IMG/VR virus record: IMGVR_UViG_3300045973_000166
Location: 1 to 45,047 of that record
Reading direction: 5' to 3' (one strand)
Source: a virus
Length of the DNA stretch: 45,047 nucleotides
Positions 16,890 through 24,114 of this stretch are shown piece after piece. Made by a program: the position numbers and the translations under genes. The notes under the pieces are model-generated. The model saw only the letters and a list, made by a program, of their open reading frames with translations, did no database searches and was not told where the DNA came from. Positions within the stretch are counted from its first letter, which is position 1, and each line of letters opens with the position of its first letter.

Positions 16890-18233
16890 ATGGCAATTAT
16901 GATGAAGGACAAACTAGGCATTGATGTCGATCTGCTCGACGGGAACCACTCGACAGCATTTCAGGCGGCGGGCAACGAACTCTCCGCATTGCAGGCTCTG
17001 TCGGATTCCGCCGGGTACATCTACAAGTCTGGCGATGGCGCATACGCCATCCAGACACCCTCTGTGGGTGCGGCTGTCGCGGATCTTACCGGAACGGCGA
17101 TGGCTGTCGGTGATTCCGCTACCGTGGGTGTCGCCGCTACTGCCGCGAGATCCGATCACAAGCATGCGTTCACCAACCCGAAGATCGATGATCTGTCCGC
17201 CGCAGATGACAACACCGACCTCAACGCATCCACCACGGCGCACGGACTGCTGATCAAGGCGGTCGCTCCCGCCGCGACAATGATCAGCGTGGTCGGCATC
17301 GGCAACGGCGAGACGATCTACTCGCTGAAAGCCCTGTTCGATGCTACCGTACCTGCGGCACTTGGCACGGCGGCAGTCGGCTCGTCCACCTCGGTAGCCA
17401 GACGTGACCATGTCCACACGTTGCCTGCTCTCGATGCGATGGCGGCGGCTACGGACATCACAACGGCGAATGCCTCTACGACCGCCCACGGATTGCTTCT
17501 GAAAGCCACGGCTCCGGCGGCGGGACTTATCAATGTCGTGGGGATCGCCAACGGAGAGACGGCGTACACCTGCAAGGCGTTGTTTGACGCCACCACTCCG
17601 GCGGACGTCTCCATGTCTGCGGCGGCGGTCGGCACTGCGGTTGCGGCGGCTCGTCGCGACCACGTCCACTTGCTTGCCGACGCCGCCGTCACCTATGCCA
17701 AGATGCAACACGTCTCGGCAACAGACATGGTTCTCGGACGATCCACGGCAGGATCTGGGGACGTTGAGGAAATCGCATGCACCCTGTATGGTCGGAACCT
17801 GATCGCGGCGGCATCCCTCGCGGCGCAGAAGACCATCCTCGGTATCGACAACTCTTCCTACCAGACGATGACCCAGAAGACCGGGCAGACAGTCAACACA
17901 AACTGGGCGGCGTTCGATCCTACTTCGTCCGGCGTGACTCTGGTCGATGGCGGCGTGTATGCCTTCAAGATCAAGGTCACCGGGACAACCACGACCACGA
18001 TCATCGAGGCGGTCGGAATGTTCGTCTGGAAGACAGCGGGTTCCGGCGCGGCGGCGAACAACGAGTTGCTCCTGCACACGGTTTCCCAGACGGCGGGTGC
18101 GACCGCGGATTTGAAAATCTTCGTCCGGCAGATCACCGCAGGAACAGGCGCGGCTTGGACGCTCCAGTTGGCGGCGGACTCTGATCTTGGCGCGACCGCC
18201 AAAATCGACGCGATCTTCCACCGAATCCTCTGA
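16890..18233 (+). CDS. Tail fibre protein with DHxH repeats
   Basis: A 447-residue protein with RBS AAGGAGGACACCCC. It is Ala/Gly/Thr-rich with three repeats, each ending in an R(S/R)DH(K/V)H motif (residues ~90, ~172, ~258) and containing NASTTAHGLL(I/L)KA and (V)VGI.NGET. DH-x-H motifs are typical of phage fibre shafts. The N-terminal ~55 residues are paralogous to those of the next protein (DLLDG/DKLDS, AAGNELSALQ). The C-terminal ~110 residues resemble the C-terminus of the preceding protein. Expected to be a trimeric fibre of the adsorption apparatus. Confidence 0.75.
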   Translation: MAIMMKDKLGIDVDLLDGNHSTAFQAAGNELSALQALSDSAGYIYKSGDGAYAIQTPSVGAAVADLTGTAMAVGDSATVGVAATAARSDHKHAFTNPKIDDLSAADDNTDLNASTTAHGLLIKAVAPAATMISVVGIGNGETIYSLKALFDATVPAALGTAAVGSSTSVARRDHVHTLPALDAMAAATDITTANASTTAHGLLLKATAPAAGLINVVGIANGETAYTCKALFDATTPADVSMSAAAVGTAVAAARRDHVHLLADAAVTYAKMQHVSATDMVLGRSTAGSGDVEEIACTLYGRNLIAAASLAAQKTILGIDNSSYQTMTQKTGQTVNTNWAAFDPTSSGVTLVDGGVYAFKIKVTGTTTTTIIEAVGMFVWKTAGSGAAANNELLLHTVSQTAGATADLKIFVRQITAGTGAAWTLQLAADSDLGATAKIDAIFHRIL

Positions 18234-18248
18234 TCGGAGGCTTGAACG

Positions 18249-19934
18249 ATGGCACTAAAACTCAAAGATCCCACCGGGATCGATGCGGACAAGTTGGACA
18301 GCCTCGACTCTACCGCCCTTCAGGCGGCGGGGAACGAACTGTCTGCGCTCCAGTCCCTTGCTGACACTGGCGGGTACATGAAGAAAACCGCAGACGGGAC
18401 ATACGCCCTCAAGACCGCCGCCGAGATTGCCACCGAGGCATCAGGTTCCATGCAGTCCGTGGACGTTGTCCTGCCCATCGGCTACATGGGCGCATGGGGA
18501 TCTGACACTCCGCCTACCGGATGGATGCTGTGCGACGGCACAGCGATCAGCAGATCGACCTATGCCGAGTTATTCGCGATCATCGGCACGGCATACGGTG
18601 TTGGCGACGGCTCGACCACGTTCAACCTGCCCAACTTAAAAGGGAAGATGGTAGTCGGAAAGGACTCCACCCAGACGGAGTTTGACACCCTTGGCGAGTC
18701 AGGCGGGGCGAAGACCGTTACGCTCGACACCACCATGATCCCCTCCCACACCCATGTGCAGGACAGTCACAACCACACCCAGAACGCGCACGGGCATACC
18801 CACTCCGCAACCACGTTCGCGCCCAGAATCATCAACTCCGGTACTGCCGGAACTGTCGGCGTACAGGGTGCATCCGCCGCCTCCAATGCCAATGCCTCCA
18901 ACGCCGCCACCACTGTCCCGACCAACTCGGACGCCACGGCTACCAACATTGCCACAACTGCTACCAATCAGGCTACTGGCGGCGGTCTGGCACATGCCAA
19001 CCTGCCCCCGTATCTTGTTGCAAACATGATCATCAAGGTCAGCAATTCGGTCGGGTCGAATCCGTTCAACTTCGGAATAGCACAGGGCAATGCGGTCAAA
19101 GTCAGTGCCGCAGGTGTCGCATCAGGGCAATATGCGCGGTTTACCTCGACCGGACTGGAGGGCAGGACTACCGCGCAGGTGTTGGGTGATATCGGAGCGC
19201 AGGCGTCAGGGACAACGATTCCTATTGATGGATTGATTTATGGTTCGGGTACATGGGAGTACGTTTCTGCCGCCGCGCCCTCTTTTGTGTTGCGTGTAAA
19301 CGCCGATATCACCGGGCTATTTTCGGCGGGAACTAGGTTGCGACTTTTGCAGACAACATATAAGTGGTTCATCGTAACGGCAATGGGCGTCTACTCGGGT
19401 GGATATACTCCTGTAACGATATATGGTGGTACGGACTATACACTCACCAATGCCGCTATAACAGATGTTAGGTATTCGCTCGAAAAGGCTCCGGCAGGAT
19501 TCCCGCTTGATCCTGCCAAATGGACAATAGAAACTGTCAATTTAACCCAAATATATCAAGCATCTCCCACTAATGGTACATGGTATAACTTGGGATCACT
19601 ATCAATCGCCATTCCGGTAGGAGCATGGAGAGTGCAATATGAGGCTTCCTTGCAAACCTTAATAGCCGCAACCGGAGGTTCGGCGGCTAAAATTACGCTG
19701 TCCACGGGCAATAACAACGAAACCGACATCCACTTTTCAGCAATAAAAAGTGGATATGGTTCAGGTGTCAATTTCTCATTGATAAGCACGATGTATCGCG
19801 AAAAACACCTCTTAATAGCCGCCGCTACGACGTACTATCTTAACGCTCAAGTCGTTGATACCAACTGTGGATATCTGGAAATTCGTGGAGATTATGCGGC
19901 AACAATCATTCGTGCGATATGTGCATACTTGTAA
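18249..19934 (+). CDS. Tail collar/fibre receptor-binding protein
   Basis: A 561-residue protein with RBS GGAGG. After the N-terminal segment shared with the preceding fibre protein, residues ~75-140 form a phage tail-collar domain (PIGYMGAW, PPTGWMLCDG, FNLPNLKGK). Next come a His-rich metal-binding-like segment near 160-180 (HTH..DSHNHTQNAHGHTH) and a Thr/Asn/Ala-rich stretch. The C-terminal ~240 residues have no recognisable fold. The DNA for that last third (about 19190-19930) is visibly AT-richer than the rest of the late region, suggesting an exchanged receptor-binding tip. Confidence 0.75.
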   Translation: MALKLKDPTGIDADKLDSLDSTALQAAGNELSALQSLADTGGYMKKTADGTYALKTAAEIATEASGSMQSVDVVLPIGYMGAWGSDTPPTGWMLCDGTAISRSTYAELFAIIGTAYGVGDGSTTFNLPNLKGKMVVGKDSTQTEFDTLGESGGAKTVTLDTTMIPSHTHVQDSHNHTQNAHGHTHSATTFAPRIINSGTAGTVGVQGASAASNANASNAATTVPTNSDATATNIATTATNQATGGGLAHANLPPYLVANMIIKVSNSVGSNPFNFGIAQGNAVKVSAAGVASGQYARFTSTGLEGRTTAQVLGDIGAQASGTTIPIDGLIYGSGTWEYVSAAAPSFVLRVNADITGLFSAGTRLRLLQTTYKWFIVTAMGVYSGGYTPVTIYGGTDYTLTNAAITDVRYSLEKAPAGFPLDPAKWTIETVNLTQIYQASPTNGTWYNLGSLSIAIPVGAWRVQYEASLQTLIAATGGSAAKITLSTGNNNETDIHFSAIKSGYGSGVNFSLISTMYREKHLLIAAATTYYLNAQVVDTNCGYLEIRGDYAATIIRAICAYL

Positions 19935-19946
19935 GGAGGATTACCC

Positions 19947-20366
19947 ATGATCACAAATTTGAGGGAGGCAAACATGATCACACTGAAACTTGGCGACCTG
20001 AACGAAATCAACCGGGGGCTGACTGAACTCATGGGCAAGGAACTTCCGCCGAAAGCCGCCTACTGGGTCGCCAAGATCCTCAAGAAGATCGTGGCTGAGA
20101 ACACGGACTTTGAGGAGGCGCGTCTCAAACTCATCAAGAAGTGGGGAGTGCTTGGCGAGGACGGCGAGGTCATCGTCAACCCCGAAACCAAGAGGTTTAC
20201 CCTGACGGACGAGCCTGCGTTCGAGGTCGAGTATCGCGATCTTGCCGATGGCGACTTCGAGATCGAAATGCGGATGATGAGACTGTCCGAGCTCGGCGGG
20301 ATCTACATGAAGCCCGCTATTCTGTTTGCGCTGATGGACAAGATCATCGAGGAAGACCCAGAGTAA
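19947..20366 (+). CDS. Hypothetical protein at the end of the late unit
   Basis: A 139-residue protein (130 if the second start is used). Both ATGs, at 19947 and 19974, have their own strong RBS (AAGGAGGATTACCC and GAGGGAGGCAAAC) and both encode M-I-T. It is charged and mostly helical (LTELMGKELPPKAAYWVAKILKKIV...). It resembles small phage proteins of about 140 residues found near fibre genes, but I cannot name a family. It is the last gene before the bidirectional terminator. Confidence 0.6.
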   Translation: MITNLREANMITLKLGDLNEINRGLTELMGKELPPKAAYWVAKILKKIVAENTDFEEARLKLIKKWGVLGEDGEVIVNPETKRFTLTDEPAFEVEYRDLADGDFEIEMRMMRLSELGGIYMKPAILFALMDKIIEEDPE

Positions 20367-20376
20367 TTCCAGACAC

Positions 20377-20419
20377 AAAAAAAGACCGCCACCCGATGAG
20401 GGCAGGCGGTCTTTTTTTT
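20377..20419. terminator. Bidirectional intrinsic terminator
   Basis: A perfect 14-bp stem (AAAAAAAGACCGCC with GGCGGTCTTTTTTT) encloses a 14-base loop with inner CCC/GGG pairing. T runs on both strands let it end both the rightward late unit and the leftward early unit. It overlaps the stop codon of the last leftward gene. Confidence 0.92.
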
Positions 20420-20732
20420 AATAGCCGTAGTGTTCCTTGAAGTAGCGTTCCATGTCCTCCGCGTCCGTTCTCCGGGCATTGGCTACTACTATCGTGTCGT
20501 AGCACTCCCTGTGGTACACCACCGTCACCGTCCTCTTCGGCGGCACTTTCCCCTCAGTGAGCGGTTCCGGTGGCAGCCAGCGCATGAACGTGGTTGACTC
20601 CATGTGTCTCACTTCCTTGCCGCAGAGGTTGCACTTGCCCACGATCTTCTTGCCAACATGGGCTTGGTAGAACTTGAACCGGAACAGAAAGTCACGGACA
20701 TCCCTCTTGAGCGTCTTGATCAGTTTGCTCAT
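20418..20732 (-). CDS. Small zinc-binding hypothetical protein
   Basis: A 104-residue protein with RBS GGAGAAGAGG and ATG at 20732, overlapping the upstream stop by 4 bases (ATGA). The N-terminus is basic and helical (KLIKTLKRDVRDFLFRFKFYQ). CNLCGKEV near residue 34 and HREC near residue 74 could make a CC-HC zinc site. It is the terminal gene of the early unit; function unknown. Confidence 0.65.
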   Translation of the reverse strand: MSKLIKTLKRDVRDFLFRFKFYQAHVGKKIVGKCNLCGKEVRHMESTTFMRWLPPEPLTEGKVPPKRTVTVVYHRECYDTIVVANARRTDAEDMERYFKEHYGY

Positions 20733-21045
20733 CCCTCTTCTCCTTTGTACTTGTCCCCAAGTCTCTTTGTGATCAGCTTCAGCATCTCGATGGCGATCAG
20801 CCGTTCATCCCCCTTGCACTTGTGGCTGATCCGCTTCTCCTCTTCGGACACGACGGCGTAGTACATGCGATCCGTTGACGGTCTGACCTCCGCACACTTC
20901 CGACAAGAGTTTCTCGTCTTAAGGGGGAACGGCATAAGCGCCGCTCCGACCGCCATCCCAATGGGGTTGAATGGGGGAGTGATCGGGAGAAAAAAACCTC
21001 TCCCTCTGCTCCGCACTCAGTGCATATACCTATCCTCGGCATCAT
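20729..21045 (-). CDS. Zinc-ribbon protein read across a -1 frameshift
   Basis: Translation starts at ATG 21045 (GGAGGGGACTTTCAT upstream, overlapping the previous stop) and gives MMPRIGICTECGAEGEVFF, then runs 64 residues of unlikely sequence to a stop at 20797. If ribosomes slip back one base at T TTT TTC (20995-20989) the product continues ...LPITPPF...NSCRKCAEV... to 20729. The result is a coherent ~105-residue protein with two CxxC pairs (CTEC and CRKC), which overlaps the next gene by ATGA as its neighbours do. Either programmed -1 frameshifting, a real mutation, or a homopolymer sequencing error explains it. Confidence 0.6.
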
Positions 21046-21380
21046 ATGAAAGTCCCCTCCAATCCTTCCAACAGGTGATTGCATGCGGTTGCCACCGACT
21101 CCTTCACGACGTCAACCACCACATCGTCAAACTTAGTCTTCAAAATCTCCAAGTTCGTTATCATGATATTCGTTCCGTACTTTAGCCGATTGTGGTAGGT
21201 CGTCAACCGGATAACAACGTGCCACCGTCTGGGTCGCTTCGACTCCTCCGTTGCGTACTCGTTGTACTTTGTGATGGTGGCGTGGATTTCGGGGCGTCCC
21301 ACAGCCGCATACTCGTTCAAGGCGTCCTGCACGGACTTGATGACCGAGGACTGCACCCATCTAGCTTTTTTGGTGATCAT
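21042..21380 (-). CDS. Hypothetical early protein
   Basis: A 112-residue protein, RBS AGGAGGGGG and ATG at 21380. It has mixed helix and strand and no cysteine cluster (one Cys near the C-terminus). Residues ~35-80 (EIHATITKYNEYATEESKR...WHVVIRLTTY) look like a beta-sheet with a basic loop. It lies just after SSB in the replication/repair end of the early unit, overlapping the next gene by ATGA. I do not recognise the family. Confidence 0.55.
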   Translation of the reverse strand: MITKKARWVQSSVIKSVQDALNEYAAVGRPEIHATITKYNEYATEESKRPRRWHVVIRLTTYHNRLKYGTNIMITNLEILKTKFDDVVVDVVKESVATACNHLLEGLEGTFI

Positions 21381-21389
21381 GTCCCCCTC

Positions 21390-21848
21390 CTACTGATCGA
21401 GATCGAACGGCAGGCTGATATCCTCGTCCGATATCGGAACAAACCCCGTTTGCGCTCCCGGCTTCTCATCTTTGTAGAATTTAGGCTCGTACTCCCCACC
21501 GGATGCCTGTGTGGCTTCGTGTGGGGCTTGTGACGCGCTTTCAGCGAAATAAACGTCCTCACATACTACTTCGGTCGCCGTGCGCTTCTTGCCCTCGCTA
21601 TCCTCGTAGGAGCGCACCTGAATCCTGCCGGAGATGGCGATCCGCGATCCCTTGTGGAAGTACTTGGCAACGAACGTCGCCTGCTGTCTCCAGAACACGA
21701 CGGGGACGAAGTCAACCTCGCGTTTGCCGTCCTCCTTTTTGGTACGCCTGTCCACCGCAAGCGATGCGGAGCAGACCTCTACTCCGTTGTTCAGGGTTTT
21801 GAGTTCCGGGTCTCGGGTCAGCCGACCCATCAATACTACTTTGTTAAT
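21390..21848 (-). CDS. ssb: Single-stranded DNA-binding protein, probable ATT start
   Basis: An OB-fold SSB: NKVVLMGRLTRDPELK, then VDFVPVVFWRQQATFVAKYFHKGSRIAISGRIQVRSYED, a flexible tail, and the acidic tip DISLPFDLDQ that in this family recruits partner proteins. The first beta strand needs NKVVLMGRL. The only codon that begins it with good RBS spacing is ATT at 21848-21846, 8 bases after AGGAGG. An ATG at 21830 or a TTG at 21833 would delete most of that strand. The ATG nearer the RBS is in the frame of the upstream HNH gene. Length with ATT is 152 residues, normal for phage SSB. It coats ssDNA for replication and RecT-like annealing. Confidence 0.9.
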   Translation of the reverse strand: MNKVVLMGRLTRDPELKTLNNGVEVCSASLAVDRRTKKEDGKREVDFVPVVFWRQQATFVAKYFHKGSRIAISGRIQVRSYEDSEGKKRTATEVVCEDVYFAESASQAPHEATQASGGEYEPKFYKDEKPGAQTGFVPISDEDISLPFDLDQ

Positions 21849-22393
21849 AGCATTATCCTCCTATGCTTCCAGTAGGCGTACATGTGGTATGACATGTGCG
21901 CGCTTGCTGTCATGACAACCATGTTTTCGATTCGGTTGTCAGTCCTGTTTCCGTTGATATGATGAACGACCTCTCCCGGAGAAAGCGATCTCCCGAGGTG
22001 CGCTTCCATCACGAGCCTGCGAGCCATGATGTATCCGCCGATTGATGAGTTTGGATGATCTGGGTAGTAGATGGACTTGTATCCATCCCTCCGAAGCTTG
22101 GAATGTCCAGAGGTATGAATCTTGTGTGCCTCCCCGATCTTCGCCTTTGTTTCTGACGACAAAACCTTCCCTTTTTGGAACTTAGACATTTTCACAAGGT
22201 CTTCCGGGGTGTGCTTGCGCCCCTTGTAGGTGAAGGTCTCCTTTTGAGGGCGGCTCTGAATCCCAAACCGGTGTATGCGGTTGAACACGGTTCCGATGGA
22301 CACGCCCAACAGGTCTGAGATCGTGTGCATCGGAAGACATTTGTCACAGTACAGTTCCCGAAATTTACTCTCGGTTGGGATCGTCTTGTTCAT
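21836..22393 (-). CDS. HNH homing-type endonuclease
   Basis: A 185-residue protein, ATG at 22393 overlapping the previous stop (ATGA). N-terminal ~60 residues look like a helix-turn-helix (FRELYCDKCLPMHTISDLLGVSIGTVFNRIHRFGI). A NUMOD-like middle (KGRKHTPEDLVKMSKFQKGKVLSSETKAKIGEAHK) follows. The C-terminal HNH domain has GYIMARRLVMEAHLGR, EVVHHINGNRTDNRIENM. This is the usual build of free-standing phage homing endonucleases. Its last codons overlap the RBS and start of ssb, suggesting insertion right at the ssb start. Confidence 0.9.
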   Translation of the reverse strand: MNKTIPTESKFRELYCDKCLPMHTISDLLGVSIGTVFNRIHRFGIQSRPQKETFTYKGRKHTPEDLVKMSKFQKGKVLSSETKAKIGEAHKIHTSGHSKLRRDGYKSIYYPDHPNSSIGGYIMARRLVMEAHLGRSLSPGEVVHHINGNRTDNRIENMVVMTASAHMSYHMYAYWKHRRIMLLTK

Positions 22394-22725
22394 CAGTACC
22401 ACTCTCCCTTTCGCACTATCCACACCGGAAACCATCCGGGCTTAGGTTTCCCGGTCTTCCTGTTTGCCGGTCGCTTTCCCATCTCGTACACCTGATACCC
22501 TCCACACTGATCGTCGGTATTCTCCCAGTCAGAACGACATTGGTATGCACACCATCCTTCATGCACCGCTTCCTCCGGTGCCGTAGAAACATCGACGGTG
22601 TCTACCTCGTCGATGTACGCCATGACCTTCGCCCGATCCGGGCATTCGTCCTTTGCGATGATATACGCTTCGCCGTCGCAGTCAAAGTCCCATGCTTCCC
22701 ATGTAAATTTGCGCTTCTTAGCCAT
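22393..22725 (-). CDS. Conserved-type hypothetical phage protein
   Basis: A 110-residue protein, ATG at 22725 overlapping the upstream gene by 8 bases; its RBS (GGCGGCG) is weak, so translation is probably coupled. It has several cysteines (DFDCDGE, DECPDRA, WCAYQC, DDQCGG) and ends in PGWFPVWIVRKGEWY, an aromatic C-terminus familiar from small Gram-positive phage proteins of unknown function. Role unknown. Confidence 0.6.
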   Translation of the reverse strand: MAKKRKFTWEAWDFDCDGEAYIIAKDECPDRAKVMAYIDEVDTVDVSTAPEEAVHEGWCAYQCRSDWENTDDQCGGYQVYEMGKRPANRKTGKPKPGWFPVWIVRKGEWY

Positions 22726-22906
22726 TGGGCATCGCCGCCTTGCTGACTTCGCAGAACATCTTCTCCAGACACCGATGTTTCCGGTAGGTCTTCCGCTTGA
22801 ACAACTTTTTGCAGTACAGGCACTCGAGAGCGATCGCCTCCACGGTGTCGCTGATCGTGATGGGGAATCCTCTAGAGACATTACTGACTGGCATCTTCTT
22901 TTTCAT
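22718..22906 (-). CDS. Small putative zinc-finger protein
   Basis: A 62-residue basic protein, RBS AAGGAGACCGGAA and ATG at 22906, overlapping the preceding stop (ATGA). Residues ~29-53 contain CLYCKK, KHRC and MFC, enough for a single C2HC or C4 zinc site. Probably a small nucleic-acid-binding protein; function unknown. Confidence 0.6.
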   Translation of the reverse strand: MKKKMPVSNVSRGFPITISDTVEAIALECLYCKKLFKRKTYRKHRCLEKMFCEVSKAAMPNG

Positions 22907-23136
22907 TTCCGGTCTCCCTTCCCGAACTTGGTGTCCTCGTCGTACCACTCGTTTGCCTCCGCACTCCTGTTTGCCAGTATCCGCTCTGCCTGATGCTGTG
23001 TTTCGTTCTTCCAGATTTTCCTGTCGATACGCCTGCGATCCCAAGCGTCGTAGATCAGCATCCCGGCGATGGCGAGGACGAGGATCGCGAGCAGGGCGAG
23101 AAAAAAGTAGACCACGAATATTCTCAGATTTTCCAT
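22903..23136 (-). CDS. Small single-span membrane protein
   Basis: A 77-residue protein, RBS GGGAGGATTCACCT and ATG at 23136. Residues ~5-28 form one hydrophobic helix (IFVVYFFLALLAILVLAIAGMLIY) followed by a charged helical tail, predicted cytoplasmic. Small early membrane proteins in phages can serve in exclusion or host takeover, but nothing here identifies the role. Confidence 0.65.
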   Translation of the reverse strand: MENLRIFVVYFFLALLAILVLAIAGMLIYDAWDRRRIDRKIWKNETQHQAERILANRSAEANEWYDEDTKFGKGDRK

Positions 23137-23157
23137 AGGTGAATCCTCCCAGATTCG

Positions 23158-23580
23158 TTACTCGAATTCGCTGTGTTCTGTGATTATGACGTAGGTTTCG
23201 CTTTTTGCCTCGTAGAATTTACGGCAAGAGTTATTGTAAATCTGGCTGTCGTCCTTGTAGACAATCCCTCGCATGGCATCCCAGATCGCCTTCTCGATGT
23301 TGTCGTTGTCCGGCTTGCTCAGATACGGAGTGTCAAAAAAGATCGCCTTGGCGCGCCTCTTCTTCGACCACGACTTTGGCGGTTCCACATAGACCTGTAT
23401 CCGGATCTCCATAGGCTTCAGTGACGGCTCCCCCGCCCACGCCTGCTTCGCAAGCCATCCGACCTTGTCCTCGTAAGAGCGGGTCTTGTTTGTCGTGTAG
23501 TGATGCCCGGTTCTGGTTGACCTTGCTCGATCTTTGCCTTCCGCCTTATCCGGAATGACGAAGGTGACTACCCTATTCAT
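23158..23580 (-). CDS. rusA: RusA-family Holliday junction resolvase
   Basis: A 140-residue protein, start ATG 23580 after GGAGGTGG (an ATG at 23586 is too close to the RBS). The RusA signature is clear near residues 85-112: KPDNDNIEKAIWDAMRGIVYKDDSQI, with the conserved acidic residues of PDxDN and DDSQ that bind metal. RusA cuts four-way junctions made during recombination or replication. Its place with RecT-like, SbcC-like and SSB genes fits processing of branched DNA before packaging. Confidence 0.93.
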   Translation of the reverse strand: MNRVVTFVIPDKAEGKDRARSTRTGHHYTTNKTRSYEDKVGWLAKQAWAGEPSLKPMEIRIQVYVEPPKSWSKKRRAKAIFFDTPYLSKPDNDNIEKAIWDAMRGIVYKDDSQIYNNSCRKFYEAKSETYVIITEHSEFE

Positions 23581-23917
23581 CCGCATCCACCTCCGCACCC
23601 ACTGCCGCCGCAGGCATCGACGCCTCCATCGCCTGTTCCCGGAACATTCCCTCGTCCTTCGGGAAGATCGCCCGGAGCCTCGAGATCTCCCGGTCGATGT
23701 GTTTCCGCAGATCGGAGAGCGTCTCCACCTGAGGAGAGTCAATCCTTCGCCGGATCAGGATTTTCAGAAGCGTCTCGAACACATAGTCCAGTCTCTGGAT
23801 GTACATGCTCCTGCTTCTGCTCATCGATCCGTCTTTTCTGAACGTACCGTCCCATTCAAACATCGCATACTGGCGGTCATCCGCCTCGAGGTAAAAATTG
23901 TCTATCAGCCTCACCAT
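23573..23917 (-). CDS. Hypothetical early protein upstream of rusA
   Basis: A 114-residue protein starting at ATG 23917, or GTG 23920 directly before it, overlapping the preceding stop. It has an N-terminal strand-rich part (MVRLIDNFYLEADDRQYAMFEWDG) and a long helical region with many Arg, Asp and Glu residues, then an Ala/Glu-rich tail. It overlaps rusA by 8 bases. Unrecognised. Confidence 0.55.
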   Translation of the reverse strand: MVRLIDNFYLEADDRQYAMFEWDGTFRKDGSMSRSRSMYIQRLDYVFETLLKILIRRRIDSPQVETLSDLRKHIDREISRLRAIFPKDEGMFREQAMEASMPAAAVGAEVDADE

Positions 23918-24114
23918 CACGCCTTACCTACCCCTCTGTTCTTCGGGATCACCGTCCCGGCAACGCCCTTCTTCTCCAAAACGTCCCGCAGTGTGCAGTA
24001 GTCGATAGAATGCAGTTTCATGATTTTGCTGTTCGGCATTCCCTGCATCGCCTTCTCGTTGATCTGTTCGCACTCGTCTCGTGTGAACCGCCTCGACCTG
24101 ATGACTTCACTCAT
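23917..24114 (-). CDS. Small putative HTH protein downstream of the helicase
   Basis: A 65-residue basic protein, RBS GGGAGGAAGG and ATG 24114 overlapping the helicase stop (ATGA). Residues ~12-45 (FTRDECEQINEKAMQGMPNSKIMKLHSIDYCTLRDVLEKK) could form a helix-turn-helix of the kind that reads DNA. No close family recognised; a regulatory or helicase-loading accessory role is speculation. Confidence 0.5.
   Translation of the reverse strand: MSEVIRSRRFTRDECEQINEKAMQGMPNSKIMKLHSIDYCTLRDVLEKKGVAGTVIPKNRGVGKA

Noticed and set aside
16890-18233. CRISPR-like or DNA repeat array from the recurring DHVH units
   Set aside because: The repeats are protein-level with variable DNA and large spacing, in frame throughout a fibre gene.
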